A stretch of DNA of 64,000 nucleotides from Nageia nagi (taxonomy: Eukaryota; Pinophyta). The position numbers and the translations under genes are program-made. The stretch lies in contig JBITNC010000001.1 in the NCBI GenBank assembly GCA_050084985.1, forward strand, positions 114,018,001 through 114,082,000. Reading direction: 5' to 3'. Shown here in pieces: positions 1-11,835 of the stretch; position 1 is the stretch's first letter, and the number at the start of each line of letters is the position of its first letter. The notes under the pieces are model-generated. The model saw only the letters and a program-made list of their open reading frames with translations, was not told the DNA's origin and did not search any database.

Positions 1-175
1 AATTGATAAAAGTGGCATATTTTATACCCGAGAATACTACAAATGATGCCATTATTATTGTTAATATATATGATATTAACATATGTAAAAAATATGCCAT
101 AATGGTTGTGGTTGAGAAATTGATAAAAGTGACATTTTATACTTGAGAATATGATAAATAATTTCATTAATATTG

Positions 176-178
<3 letters not shown>
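1..178. repeat. Diverged direct duplication, period about 117 bp
   Basis: A segment beginning AATTGATAAAAGTGRCAT at position 1 recurs at position 118 with substitutions and small indels. The second copy runs straight into the (AT)n tract. No coding meaning is apparent. Confidence 0.65.

Positions 179-225
<47 letters not shown>
179..225. repeat. (AT)n microsatellite
   Basis: An uninterrupted AT dinucleotide run of about 23 units. It will be length-polymorphic and is a likely assembly weak point. The short minus-strand reading frame crossing it is an artefact of the repeat. Confidence 0.97.
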
Positions 226-226
<1 letters not shown>

Positions 227-3200
227 TTGGAGTATATTGGATAAATCCAAAGCAATTCAACCAAGCATTAATCTAATGGATTCTTGTTGTAACCCAAAAA
301 TCAAAATTATGGAATATGATGCTCCCTGATATTTTTTGGCAGGTATGAAAGGATGTAATGGCAGAATATATAAGGATACAAATAGGAATGCATTAGAGAT
401 CTTTAGGCTAGCAAAAACAAACTAAATAAAAATTTATCTTTTTTTTTTTTATGGAAATCAATAACAAGATGTGCATATTTTTAATGAATCATCATTATGA
501 AGGATGATAGTAGATGATAATGGGTGAATTATTAATGATGAATGTTGAAAGGATGATAATATACATTATATCTAAATAGATACACACTCCATCAAATTCA
601 TAGCATGTACTAATGACACCATCACCCCTCACAAAGTAAAATCTTACTATGATTTGAAGGTACAACTATCAAAGTATCAAATGCTTATACGATGGCACAA
701 ATTTGATCCACTTCCCATCTAAATCATGATTATCGAGATTGAGGTACAATTAATGAATACATGTATTGGCATAGATTGCCAACTCTTAGTTGTCACCACC
801 TTGCATGGGAGAGAGGATCTTGATGAGAAATTCAGCTCATATCATGAATAGTGAAGGTACAATTGAATATCCAATCATGGAAGGGGCAGAGAAAGAGTGA
901 TATAAAAGCATCCTCAATTTGGTTATTTGGAAAGAGATGCCATATAATTCACCATTGAATGTAGAAAAAATGGGAGGAGAGTTAGTACAAATGGAGCCCT
1001 CTATTTTTATGATGGATGGGGATATAGCTCCATTGATGGAACCTTTTGGGTTGGTCCATTTTTTTAAGATATTCAATAGGTTTGATGAAGGACTTACATG
1101 ATAAATTAGCAATTCATGGAAGGAAATGAATAATATTTTCCCAAATTTAACCATAAACCTTGGGTGTATATCATGAAAATCAACAAAAAACTACATCAAC
1201 TAGATGAATCAAGACCAAACACTAATTTGTTTTACCATTTCCAGCCAATCTTGATCTAGTCCAACCATTTCTAGATAGTCTTACCTATAGATATAAGTCA
1301 TATACACCTAGGGTTTATAGTTGAATTTGGGTAAATATTAGCCAATTCCATTCATGGAATCAGGGTTAGATTAAGGTGGATGGTTTATGTTTGGTAATAT
1401 CTCATCACCTCATTGTAAAGGTCTCAAGCTTACCTGAGCATAACAAGTTCATTCGCAGGACCAAAACTAAGCAAGTGGAATAATTGGCAAAATATTTAGA
1501 GGTGGAGGAGATATTCTACTAGCTTTAGTCTAGAATTTCCTGTGAGTCCCTTCTTAAGCCTTGGGATAGAGTTACAAAGGTAGTTATTAAGCATTTAACT
1601 TTATATGGAAAGTATAGGTGATTTTTTTATTATCATATTATGATTTTGAATTAAATTTGCCATAGGAATTTGATTAACTTCACAACCTTCCTATTACATG
1701 ATTTAGATAAATCCATCAACGAAGTGAATATGGTTGAGAGAAAGTTACCTTTGCATCAAGCTAGAGTCAAGCTAATTGTATGCCATATGTTGAAGAAGGA
1801 AAAAGAAACAAAAGGAGTAGAAACTCTTAGGAGAAGTAGCCTTTCGATTTCCTAAATGCAATTGCTTCTAGGCATTGGTAGAAAGGGTTCGACTAAACCC
1901 ACTAAAGGAAACAAGGTGGTGGTTGAGGAGGCCAAAATTCAAAGGATGAAGAGGATAATATTCATCTTACTAAAAGGATAAAAGTTTCTATTATGGAGAA
2001 GTAAGGGTTAACTAAAGATTTTTCAATGTTAACAAGAATTAATAAAAGGGTTAAGAAGAATATTATGGAATATAATGATGAATCAAAGGAGATTATGAAA
2101 TGGAGGAGCCCACAATTAATAATGTTAAAGGGATCAAGAAGGCAACAAGGGGAAAGGAGTCAATTGAAGCACAAAATGTGGAAGAGGCACTGGAGGTAGC
2201 ATCATTAAAGGAGACGATAAATTCACAAGAGGTAGAGGAGAAGGTTGTTACTAGAATCTCTACCTCTCTAAGGGCTACAAAGGGGGGAGGAAGAGTTGAG
2301 GACAACACCATGGAAGATCATGGTGAATGAGGTTAAAATCAACCATAAACTACTATCAAACTTGTCTCCCACCTTAAGGACTATTATGATATGCATGAAC
2401 TTATTGGGAGTAGAGTTAGCCATCCATATCAGGGCTTTAATTAATTGAGTTTTTGAAGTAAGTTGATGAAGAGTAGAAAGGAAAGTTTTATAAGTCAAAG
2501 GAAAAAAATAATAGTTAATTTTTATGTTTTGGGTTTGTTTTGTTTCTATTTAAGGTTTTTTGGTTTAAAGGCTAGTAAGTTATTTTTAGGTAAGTTATGT
2601 AAAATGTAGTCACGAATTGATCTTACAACCTAGTTTTTAAAGGTTTGAGGACCTTAAAACCTCTATGAGCAATATCAAAAATAAAAATATAAGTACCACA
2701 TGCTTCAAGATAAAGCATATTAAGGAAAGCTTATCAAGGAAGAAACCACATTGCATGCAAGAACAATTTATTTTAACAAGAGAGGGGCTTATAGGTTACA
2801 AAGTGTGGAGAGAAAAGGAAAACAAATTTCAATATGAGATGAGAAGTTATGCAAACAAAGTTGAAATCAACAAACAAAGTGAATAAGGATAGAGAAACAT
2901 GCACTAAAATGTAGGAAGGGGGCCTATATAGATTCATAAAAGCTTGCAATAATTTTGATATGAATTTATTATACAAGATAGCTAGAAGTTGGAATAATGG
3001 GGTAGATAAGGTGCGGAGATTGAAGCTTGAATTCTTAACAAAGACTTTAGTGCTAGCCATGCAAATGGAAGAATTTTATTTTGGGTCACCCTCTCTACTG
3101 AACATATTAAATTTCAAACTTTTATATTCAACTTACATTAGTGCTTTAACAATTTCCCATGAAAGAGGACTTTGAATTGACCCATTAAAATTGTATAAAA

Positions 3201-3875
3201 TATATTTTTTTATTTATCATTAATGATTATATCATTTTCATTTTTTTTATTAATTTACTTATTTTGAATTTTAAAATTTTTACCCTAGTTGCCCATTTTG
3301 AGTTCGAATACCATTTTGACTATCATTACAACTACCATTTTGATTATTCTAAAGGAATAATTTTAGCTCTTTGGCTAAGGAATAATTTTAGCTCTTCAAC
3401 TAACCCATTCTTAAATAAGAAGTTTTCACTCATCTATTACATTTGTACAATGTTCAATTTTTTATTTTAATATTTTTTTGACTTAATTGAGATTTATTTA
3501 TATAAATAGCTGGCTTCAAGCAAAAATATAGATAAAATAAAATTATTTCATAATATTATAATTAATAAATAATATTTTATTGACTAATGAAAAATAGATT
3601 TAACAATATGGAAAGATATGACAATGTGGCATAATCTTGTAAACTAAGATAAACAATCGATACATAGTAAATTGAACCAAGGAAGCATACAATTCCTATA
3701 TTTAGAATATATCAACATGAAAAATAATATGTTTACACCTAATTTAAAAAAATTTAACCCTTTGGCAGAGCCTCCAAACTCTCCTAAAGGAGGCTTGTCC
3801 TAGATTTGCAATGGTTCATATAAATCTTGATGATGATCAAGCTTCTCCCATAGGTTAGTAACCAAAATAAATATA
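226..3875. other. AT-rich spacer, no recognisable gene
   Basis: About 3.6 kb with only short open frames (for example 837-1154 minus, 1670-1855 plus, 2100-2330 plus). None has a domain I recognise. The lysine/glutamate-rich frame at 2100-2330 could be a decayed ORF1-like or host fragment, but nothing supports a product. Confidence 0.6.
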
Positions 3876-3880
3876 AAATG
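3876..3880. repeat. Target-site duplication of element A, left copy (AAATG)
   Basis: AAATG directly precedes the TG of the left LTR and recurs at 21778-21782 directly after the CA of the right LTR. The perfect 5-bp match across about 17.9 kb proves that both outer ends belong to one insertion. Confidence 0.93.
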
Positions 3881-5659
3881 TGTTGGACTTCGAGTGACAC
3901 TGAGAGGGGGGGTGAATCATTGTATATAAAAGTAATCAATTTAAGCTTCGTAAATAAAGATAGATTAAAAGCCAGAGAAAATTGAGCAAGCACACCAAGT
4001 ACATCACACAACACCAGATATAACGAGGTTCACCAGATTGGCTACATCCCCGAACATGACTGCTTGGACTCCAATCCAAATCCAATCATTAAAGAAAGCT
4101 TACAGATTCACAGCACCAATTGTGAAGGGTAGCACCAACTACCACTTTAAATATAGCAGCACCTACTGCTTGGAGCACCAACTCCAGCTATCAAGCACCC
4201 ACTTGATACAACATTCAAAAAGGAGGAAGGAATACAGTTCTAGAAGACCCTCAATGGTCTAGCTCTAATGCTCATTGTTTGATCTTTGCACACAGCTCCA
4301 AAGTAACATAGTTAAATAATCACTATCCTCTCTGCATATTCGTTTGCTCACTTCACATACTCCGGATACTCCCCTCTTCCACACTCATTTTTCACACCTT
4401 CTTCGATCCACTCTCCACCTCTTCCACACTATTACCTTCACTTTTACGCTATTACATCCTCTCCCATGCTATTACTTCAACTCGCCACGTCTCTGCTCGC
4501 CCGTTCTCCCTAAATCTACAATCCACTCTTCACATCCATTCCTACAAAACCGTTACACATCAAGAAAACCCCTCACTAAACTGTTCCTGTCATCACACGT
4601 TATCAAAACAAACTGAAAAGGAATCTTTATTTGTAACTGCTCCTGTACTAAGAGAGTTCACTATCTGAGATTGCAACTGCTGTAACTGATGAACGCTCCT
4701 CTTGCTCAAACAGAGTTGTTCAGATAAATGTAGCTCTTTCTCCATTGATTTTGAAGATTTGATAGTATCTGATTTTTAGTTACAGAGTCTCTTTCTATAG
4801 CCTAGAGATTGACTAGCTTACCAAATGTTTATTGTATTCACCATGATGTCATCATCTCCAGACTCCAAAAGAGAGTTCCAAGGTATCTGCATGGCCTACT
4901 AGCTTACCGGATGTTTATTATATTCACCATGATGTCATCATCTTCGGACTCCGAAAGAGAGTTCCAAGGTATCTACGTGGCCTTCCGGACTTTTCAACAC
5001 CAACTGCTAACATCATCTTCTCTGGACTTTGGAAGTAGAGTAAAATGCTTCCCGCGATGTTTGGACTTTTATCTCCAAACTTTTATCTCCAAAATTTTCT
5101 CTCCGAACTTTTATCTTCGGACTTTTCTCTCTGAACTTTTATCTTCGTACTTTTATCTCCGGACTTTTATCTCTGGACTTTTATCTCTGGACTTTTATCT
5201 CCGAACTTTTATGTCTAGACTTTTATCTTCAGACTTTTCTCTCCGAACTTTTATCTTTGGACTTTTATCTTTGCACTTTTATCTCCGGACTTTTATCTTC
5301 GCACTTTTATCTTTGGACTTTTATCTCCGAACTTTTATTTTCGCACTTTTATCTCTGGACTTTTATCTCCGGCCTTTTATTCACCCCTTGCTGACCTCAT
5401 CATCTTCGAAACCTGATTTCATTCAAAAATGTGAACATCGTTCTTCCCGTGATGTCATCTTCATGCTTTCGGAATGCTCTACTCACTTTCTCTAGAACCT
5501 GATTTTTTTTTTCACAACTGAGCTTTTATTATTTCATTTCGGAACGCTTAATTTACTAACCTCGACTTTTCAATTCTCCTTGCTGACCTCATCACCTTCA
5601 GAACCTGATCTTTACCAAAACCACGTGTTGACAACAATGATAATCACACATGCTCAACA
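3881..5659 (-). repeat. Element A 3' LTR (1779 bp)
   Basis: Starts TGTTGGACTTCGAG and ends GCTCAACA on the plus strand, so it has TG...CA ends. It matches the split LTR at 11026-11344 and 20211-21777. The difference in length from that copy (about 1886 bp) comes mainly from the minisatellite copy number and a short duplication near 20569-20590 in the other copy. Confidence 0.93.
5063..5380. repeat. 14-bp minisatellite inside element A 3' LTR
   Basis: About 23 imperfect copies of GGACTTTTATCTCC with changes mostly in the last four and first two bases. Since 14 is not a multiple of 3, three units make a 42-bp, 14-codon period, and all three frames on the plus strand can stay open. This explains the 228-residue reading frame 4809-5495, which I do not regard as a gene. 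Confidence 0.93.
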
Positions 5660-5866
5660 ATCTCCCCCTTTGGAATTGTTGGCAACACCACTTGATCAAA
5701 CACCAGCATCGGGACTTTTCTCTCCCCCTTTGTCAACAATAACAAAGGGCATTTACAGACTCCCCCTGAGTCCATACATGACATTCTCAGGAAATCAGTA
5801 GTATGCATGCAAAAACAAGATACACAGAAGCAACATAGGAAGGAAAAAATAAACACTCCCCCTGAG
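5660..5866 (-). promoter_or_regulatory. Cluster of four polypurine tracts of element A
   Basis: On the plus strand TCTCCCCCTTT occurs at 5661-5671 (touching the LTR) and 5721-5731, and ACTCCCCCTGAG occurs at about 5759-5770 and 5855-5866. Read on the element's strand these are purine tracts of the kind that prime plus-strand DNA synthesis. The first sits exactly at the LTR border and is the likely functional one. Repeated tracts here are a known Sirevirus trait. Confidence 0.75.
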
Positions 5867-5886
5867 AATGTGACGTCCAGAACTAG

Positions 5887-7629
5887 CTAATGCGTGGGAA
5901 GGACAACAACTCCTAGCTTGTTTCGAAGATATTCGAAGACATCTTTGGGCAAAGGCTTTGTAAAGATGTCTGCTATTTGCTCTGTGGTTGGAATAAAATC
6001 CAACTGTACTTCTCCTTGTGCCACTCTTTCTTTTAGAAAGTGATATCTGATTGCTATATGCTTTGTTTGTGAGTGCATAACAGGATTTTTTGAGATATTG
6101 ATTGCACTTGTGTTATCACACAGAACTGATATGGGCTCGTTAATCTGTATACCAAAATCTTTTAGCATCTGCTTCATCCATAGAATCTATGTGCAGCAAG
6201 AAGTTGCTGCTATATACTCTGCTTTTGCTGTAGATAGGGATACTGAGTCTTGCTTTTTACTGTGCCAGCCAACAAGATTATTACCCAAATAAAATGCTCC
6301 TCCACTGGTGCTCTTCCTATCATCCATGCATCCTGCCCAGTCTGCATCTGAAAAGGCAATAGGTGTAAAGTCCTTTCCTCTAGGATACCATAAACCATAT
6401 TCTACTGTGCCTTTGAGATATCTGAATATTCTCTTTACTGCAGTAACATCTGTTTCTTTGGGATTTGCTTGAAATCGAGCAACCATACATACTGCTTGAA
6501 GAATATCTGGTCTAGTAGCTATCAAATATAATAAACTTCTAATCATTGACCTGTATTGTGTTTGATCTACTGTTGGTGCTTTATCATCCTTGCTTAATTT
6601 GCAGCCTGTCATCATAGGGGTGCTCACAGGTTTACAGTCTTCTATGGTAAACTTCTTCAGCATCTCCTTAACATACTTGGTTTGAGAAATGAACATGCCA
6701 TTCTTCAACTGATTGATTTGTAGGCTGAGAAAAAATGCAAGCTCACCTATCATAGACATCTCGAATTCTGTTTGCATGTTGTCAGCAAGATTTTTACATA
6801 GCTCCTTCTTGCTTCCTCCAAAAATTATATCATCTACATAGACAACAATAATTAGCTGATTTTCCTTTTTTGATTTAATGTATAAATTACTATCCACCAT
6901 TCCTTTTCTAAAGCCTTGCTGCTGAAGATATGTATCAAGTCTGGAGTACCATGCTCAAGGTGCCTGTTTTAAACCATACAGAGCCTTCTTTAGTTTGCAT
7001 ACCAGATTAGGATTCTCTCCCAATTGGAAACCATCTGGCTGTTCAATAAAGACTTCTTCCTCAATTTTTCCATTTAGAAAGGCTGATTTTACATCCATTT
7101 GATAAACTTTAAAGTCTTTATACACTGCAAAAGCTAAAAACATGTGAATAGCTTCTAATCTGGCCATAGGTGCAAAATTTTCTTCAAAATCAATTCCTTC
7201 AACTTGAGCATATCCCTTGCAAACAAGTCTAGCTTTATTTCAAACCACTATCCCATCTTCATTCAACTTATTACGAAAAATCCACTTTGTGCCAATCACA
7301 TTTTTGTTGGCTGGTCTAGGAACGAGTTCCCATGTTTCATTCTTTTCAATTTGAGTGAGTTCTTCCTCCATTGCTTTCATCCAGCTTTCATCTTGGCTAG
7401 CTTCTGAGACATTTTTAGGCTCTATATTGGATAGGAGAGAGTAGGTGCGTGAAACCCCTCTGCGAGTTTGGATGCCTGTATGAAACTCACTGATGATTTG
7501 CTCTTGTGGATGATCCTTGTGCCATCTATTTGGTGGAGTTTTTGAATTTTCATCTTCTTCCGACTCATTTTCTGAAACACTATTTGGGTTACTTGGTGAA
7601 TTTGAATCTTTTGGTTTCTTTACTTGTGA
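5887..7629 (-). pseudogene. Element A pol, reverse transcriptase and RNase H (broken)
   Basis: Reads on the minus strand as the copia linker, then RT with [43 protein letters not shown] and the catalytic YVDD box near 6835, then RNase H with the AEYIAA, CDNTSAI and TKHIAIRYHFL motifs. It ends at 5887. Three in-frame stops interrupt it: TGA at 7240-7242, TGA at 6955-6957 (after QAP, where the family has R) and TAG at 6187-6189. Each can be explained by one C-to-T change of a CGA or CAG codon. Apart from the stops the frame is essentially continuous, so the loss is recent relative to its divergence. No function is expected. Confidence 0.9.
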
Positions 7630-8460
7630 TTATTGTACAGGAGGCTTAGATTTGTTTTTATTCTTTTTGTCTTCTTCAATTGAATCTTGATAGGCAGGAA
7701 GATCATCATCATCATTTCTCTTGGGAAGATCTCTTTGCTCATCAACGTGAACATCAGCACTATCAACGATTATTTTTATCCTTTTATTGTAACACCTGTA
7801 TGCTTTGCTCTTCGAAGAGTAACCAAGAAAGATACCTTCATCAGATCTATCCTCAAACTTTCCTAAATTTTCTTCTATTCTCTTGATATAGCATTTACTG
7901 CCAAAGATCCTGAAGTGCCTCACTGTAGCTCTTCTTCCAAACCATAATTCATATGGTGTTCTGTCCTCATGTGGTCGCATCATACATCTATTTTGAATAT
8001 GCACTGCAGTATGCACTACTTCTTTCCAGAACCTATCAGCAACCTTGCTTTCTATCAGCATGGTTTGAGCCATTTCTTGTACTACTCTATTTTTTCTTTC
8101 AACTAATCCATTTTGTTGTGGAGTTCTAGCTGCAGAGAATTGTCTTTTAATTCCGTGTTGTATGCAAAACTCAGTAAACTCATCAGAAGTGAACTCACCT
8201 CCTTTGTCTGAGTGAAGACATTTAATTCTCCTCTCTATCTGATTTTCTACTTGATTTTTAAATGCTTTGAACATTTCAAAAGCTTTAGATTTATGTTTTA
8301 AAAATTGCACCCAAGTCATTCTTGAATAATCATCTATGAACAGAATAAAATACTTATCTCCATTGAAGCTTTGTGTTCTCATTGGTCCACATAGGTCGGT
8401 GTGTACGATTTCCAATGGTCTGCTTGTGTGATATTCTTTCACTTTGAACTTTGCCCGAGT
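7630..8460 (-). pseudogene. Element A pol, integrase
   Basis: Retroviral-type integrase core on the minus strand. The DDE residues are visible in HTDLCGPM, HSDKGGEF and NGLVERKN, followed by the copia C-terminal part with a GYSSKSKAY-like motif. The frame is open from the stop at 8461-8463 to a TAA at 7630-7632. That last stop lies in the low-complexity linker between integrase and RT and is consistent with CAA to TAA. The upstream zinc-binding part (H and C residues) is in the preceding segment. Confidence 0.9.
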
Positions 8461-9054
8461 TTACTTTCCCCTTTGGCATGAATCACAAATATCATTTGCT
8501 AGTGTGCTGATACTAGGCATATTTCTTACTGCTCTTTTTGAGCAAATGTTCATCAAGTTTTTAAAACAGATGTGTCCCAATCTCTTATGCCATAGCCAAT
8601 TATCACTCTCCTTGCCTAGAAGACATGATCCCTCTGAAATATCTGATAAGGTGTATAAATTACCACAGGTTCTTGTACCAATTGCTACAAGTCTACCACT
8701 ATTTGCCCTTCGGATCTCACAGCCATGCTTTTTGAAAATTACATCATGTCCTTTATCACATATTTGATTGACACTCAACAAATTATGCTTCAGTCCCACA
8801 ACAAATAATACCTCTTCGGATCTGATGTTACCGTCATTTATTTTGACTGTCCCTTTGCCAATAATCTGTGCGCCATCATTGTTTCCAAATCTTACTGACC
8901 CACCTTCATATTCCTGTAGTTTTTGAAATTTCTTCTTGTCACCTGTCATGTGACTTGAGCATCCGCTGTCTAATATCCATGGTGATGGTTTGTCTTGAGC
9001 TTTTAATGATGTTTTAACGATTAAAGACTCTTTATCCTCTGAGTTTCTCCTTTT
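8461..9054 (-). pseudogene. Element A pol, aspartic protease and GAG-pre-integrase domain
   Basis: Minus-strand frame with the copia protease signature ILDSGCSSHMTGD at about 8940-8978. The protease is followed by the GAG-pre-integrase region (LGHICFKN, ICDSCQRGK). The frame is cut by TAA at 8461-8463, just before the integrase core; downstream sequence continues in the same frame, so this is a single nonsense change. Upstream, the frame linking to gag is shifted near 9050-9060. Confidence 0.85.
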
Positions 9055-9145
9055 CTTTCCAGACTTGTTTTACTTTTATTTCAGCTCCTTGTTTTTTATT
9101 ATACTTTTCTTCTACCTGTGGATGACTGCTTTGAAACTGTTTATT

Positions 9146-10961
9146 CTATCTTATGGAAGGAAATTGTCTCGGTGGAAAGAACCTCATGCCATGATTATTT
9201 CTGCAGAATCTAGCAATGTGTCCATACTCATGACAGTTGTAACACTCAACTGGATACTCCATTAGTGGGCCGAATGCATTCCTAGTGAAAAAGGTTCTTG
9301 GAGCGATATTATACTTACATTCAGAAATTTTGTATCCATATGCATTGCATTTGAAACAGTATCCATTGAAGGGATGGATGTAGCTATTATATTGCTGAGT
9401 ACTTCTTGGTCCTGCATAGGGTCTTCTTCTGGAATGCACTTGAGTGAAGCCATCATTCTCCAGTCCTGAGCTATCTTCCTTCTTCTTGGTTTCTTTTATG
9501 TTTTCCCTTTTTGTGTCATTGGAAGATTGTCCTTGTTCATATCCCAGACCATATTTATTAGAAAACATTCTTTGACTGTTAATGATTTCGCTGAGTTTAG
9601 TTGACCTTCCTTCTAGATATTCAAAAGAGTTGATTTTCTTGGTGACTTCCTCTAGTTGCATACATAGCCCAGTTATTTCTTCTTCAAGCTTACTACAATT
9701 TTTAACTTTCACAAGAAGTTGTTCCTCCAAACTCTCATTTATCCTCTTAAATTCTTCCACTTCTATTTTTAAGTTTTCTATAATATTACTTGCATCATCA
9801 AACCTTTTTGAGAGTTTCTTATTTTTCTTTATTTCTTTATTCAATTCATTCAATGCTATTATTAGTTCTTCTTCAAGATCAATCTCAATCTCACAGTCAT
9901 TTTCTTCATCTGTCTCTTCCTTTTTATGTTCTTGATCATTTTGATTATCTTCATTCAGTTTCTCTTCAAATGCCATAAACAATGCTCCATTGTATTCTTT
10001 TTTCTGATTCATTACTGGAATCATCATCAGTGGAGCCTTCATTTCTAGATATGAAGCTCTGTCTATTTGACCTTCTATTTTGAGCATGAGATTTCATTTT
10101 GTGGTTTTTCTCAAAATATGATTCTTGATCATCTTTATCAATTTTTCTATATGGACATTTTGAAATGAAATAACCAATACCACCACAGTTAAAACATTTA
10201 AACGATAACTTGCCTTTATATTTACCTTTTCCCCTTTTTAGCTTTCTAACAAAATTTGCTTCTGCTTCATCAGATTGTTCCTCATCTTTAGAATCTATTT
10301 TGGCTATGGTAATGTTATTGGCTTTAAACGCTGCTTCCTTTTCTGACTGTTTTGCTTTTTCGATCCTCATTTCATAAGCAGTCAGCGATCCATGCATTTC
10401 ATCCATGTTGAAAGTTTTCAAATTTTTTGCTTCTTCAATAGCAGACACCTTTGAATCAAAGCGAGATGTGAGAGATTGTAGTATCTTTTTCACGATGACA
10501 TGATCTTCAATTTCTTCTCCAAGACCTCTGATTGCATTAGTAATTTCATTTACTCTCAACATGTATGCTTCGATGGTTTCATCTTCATTCATATTTAGAA
10601 CTTCGAATTGAGCTCTATGAGTTTGGAGTTTTGCTTCCTTGACTTTATCATCTCCTTCATGAATGCTCTTCAACTTATTCCATATTTCTTTTGTAGATTT
10701 GCATGCCATAACTTTCACTAGTTCACTATCCACAAGACCACACATTAGGGCATTTCTTGCTTTTGCATCACATTCAAATGCCTTTCTTTCTGCTTCATCT
10801 GATGGACCTGTAGGGGGAGGAGTGTAACCCCTTTTAACAGCATCCCAAGTACCAAAACCCAATGCAGTGAGATAAGTCTTCATTCAAATTTTCCAAAAAG
10901 CATAATTGGTTCCATCAAAGAGAGGTGCCTTGTTAGATGAGAAACCTTCTCCGCTTGCCAT
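9146..10961 (-). pseudogene. Element A gag (broken)
   Basis: Starts at an ATG at 10961 (MASGEGFSSN). A TGA at 10884-10886 interrupts after WKI, at a site where C-to-T would convert CGA. The capsid-like part is followed by a CX2CX4HX4C zinc knuckle (CFNCGGIGYFISKC). A one-base slip in the homopolymer at 9998-10003 then changes frame. The second part is a long, highly charged coiled coil followed by two more knuckles (CFKCNAYGYKISEC and CYNCHEYGHIARFC), ending at a TAG at 9146-9148. Extended gag with coiled coil fits Sireviruses, whose Gag is reported to contact host proteins; that is family knowledge. Confidence 0.85.
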
Positions 10962-11011
10962 AGTGCCACTACCAGGATCTCCTTAGCTGTTATAGCCTAA
11001 GTAGGAACGTG

Positions 11012-11023
11012 GCTCTGATACCA
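11012..11023 (-). other. Element A primer-binding site
   Basis: GCTCTGATACCA on the plus strand, i.e. TGGTATCAGAGC on the element strand, complementary to the 3' end of plant initiator tRNA-Met. It sits two bases (AT) inside the 5' LTR border at 11026, which fixes both the LTR end and the element's direction. Confidence 0.93.
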
Positions 11024-11025
11024 AT

Positions 11026-11344
11026 TGTTGGACTTCGAGTGACACTGAGAGGGGGGGTGAATCAGTGTATATAAAAATAATCAATTTAAGCTTCGTAAAT
11101 AAAGACAAATTAAAAGCTAGAGAAAATTGAGCAAGCACACCAAGTACATCACACAACACCAGATATAACAAGGTTCACCAGATTGGCTACATCCCCGAAC
11201 ATGACTGCTTGGACTCCAATCCAAATCCAATAATTAAAGAAAGCTTACAGATTCACAACACCAATTGTGAAGGGTAGCACCAACTACCACTTTAAATATA
11301 GCAGCACCTACTGCTTGGAGCACCAACTCCAGCTATCAAGCACC
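11026..11344 (-). repeat. Element A 5' LTR, first segment
   Basis: Matches 3881-4199 of the other LTR. It stops abruptly at AGCTATCAAGCACC, where element B begins, and resumes at 20211. About eight substitutions separate its first 245 bp from the 3' LTR. Confidence 0.93.
11340..11344. repeat. Target-site duplication of element B, left copy (GCACC)
   Basis: GCACC precedes the TG of element B and recurs at 20206-20210 after its CA. The uninterrupted LTR of element A has GCACC once at the matching place (TCAAGCACCCACTTG), so the empty site is present in the same window. Confidence 0.96.
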
Positions 11345-11396
11345 TGTTAGAATTTGTAATGAAATATTGTGAATATCTAGACTCCTTGTAAATTCA

Positions 11397-11437
11397 ATTA
11401 ATCACTTAAGGGTATGTAGATACCTTAAGTGATTAAT
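11397..11437. repeat. Inverted repeat in the LTR U3 region
   Basis: ATTAATCACTTAAGG at 11397-11411 pairs with CCTTAAGTGATTAAT at 11423-11437 around an 11-base loop, and the inner GTA/TAC can extend the stem. The same structure is in the 3' LTR and, with one mismatch, in both LTRs of element C. It lies upstream of the TATA box, so it may be a promoter element or a transcript hairpin in the 3' LTR copy. Confidence 0.85.
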
Positions 11438-11566
11438 AGAATTCTTTAATATGTAGACTTTGACTTTACCAAAGGAGTTAGTTGGTAGGTTGAAGTTTGG
11501 TGATACATTTAATGTAACCCTAACCTTACCCTTGGGTTAAAGGAAGGTTAGGGAGGTGCTCTCAAC

Positions 11567-11579
11567 CTATAAATAGAGG
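11567..11579 (+). promoter_or_regulatory. LTR promoter TATA box
   Basis: CTATAAATAGAGG, a good plant TATA box roughly in the middle of the 489-bp LTR. Transcription of the element would start about 30 bp downstream, near 11600. Confidence 0.75.
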
Positions 11580-11835
11580 ACCTCTCCTCTTGTAAACATA
11601 TCTAAGTTTTGAGTAAAATTACTCTACTTGGTTGTGTAGGAGAGAGCTAGAGAATAGTTGTAAGAGAGACATAGATTTGAGAATAAGAGAACTAGTTGTG
11701 GATGTACTCCCAAGGAGGGAGGAACCACATTATATTGATGTGTTATCTTGAGTGATTGTGTTATCTTGTGTACATTTGAGTTTCCTAGTCTAAGGTCCTA
11801 AAGGATTTGTTTAGATCTAGTTCAAATCCCTCAAT

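Larger units (their letters stand above)
11345..11833 (+). repeat. Element B 5' LTR (489 bp)
   Basis: TGTTAGAATTTG...AAATCCCTCA, with TG...CA ends. It contains a TATA box at 11567-11579 and a strong inverted repeat at 11397-11437. It is almost identical to 19717-20205 and about 2% different from the LTRs of element C. Confidence 0.96.

Noticed and set aside
4809-5495. 228-residue open frame rich in F, L, Y and S
   Set aside because: It is generated by the 14-bp minisatellite in the LTR; the equivalent frames in the other LTR (21075-21548, 21245-21508) differ in length with the unit number.
5887-10961. Endogenous pararetrovirus (caulimovirus) origin of the reverse transcriptase regions
   Set aside because: Integrase lies before RT, LTRs with PBS and polypurine tracts are present, and no movement or coat protein is visible; this is Ty1/copia.
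11513-11535. Telomere-like AACCCTAACCTTACCC in the LTR
   Set aside because: Only one imperfect unit, conserved as part of the LTR in all copies; not a telomeric repeat array.
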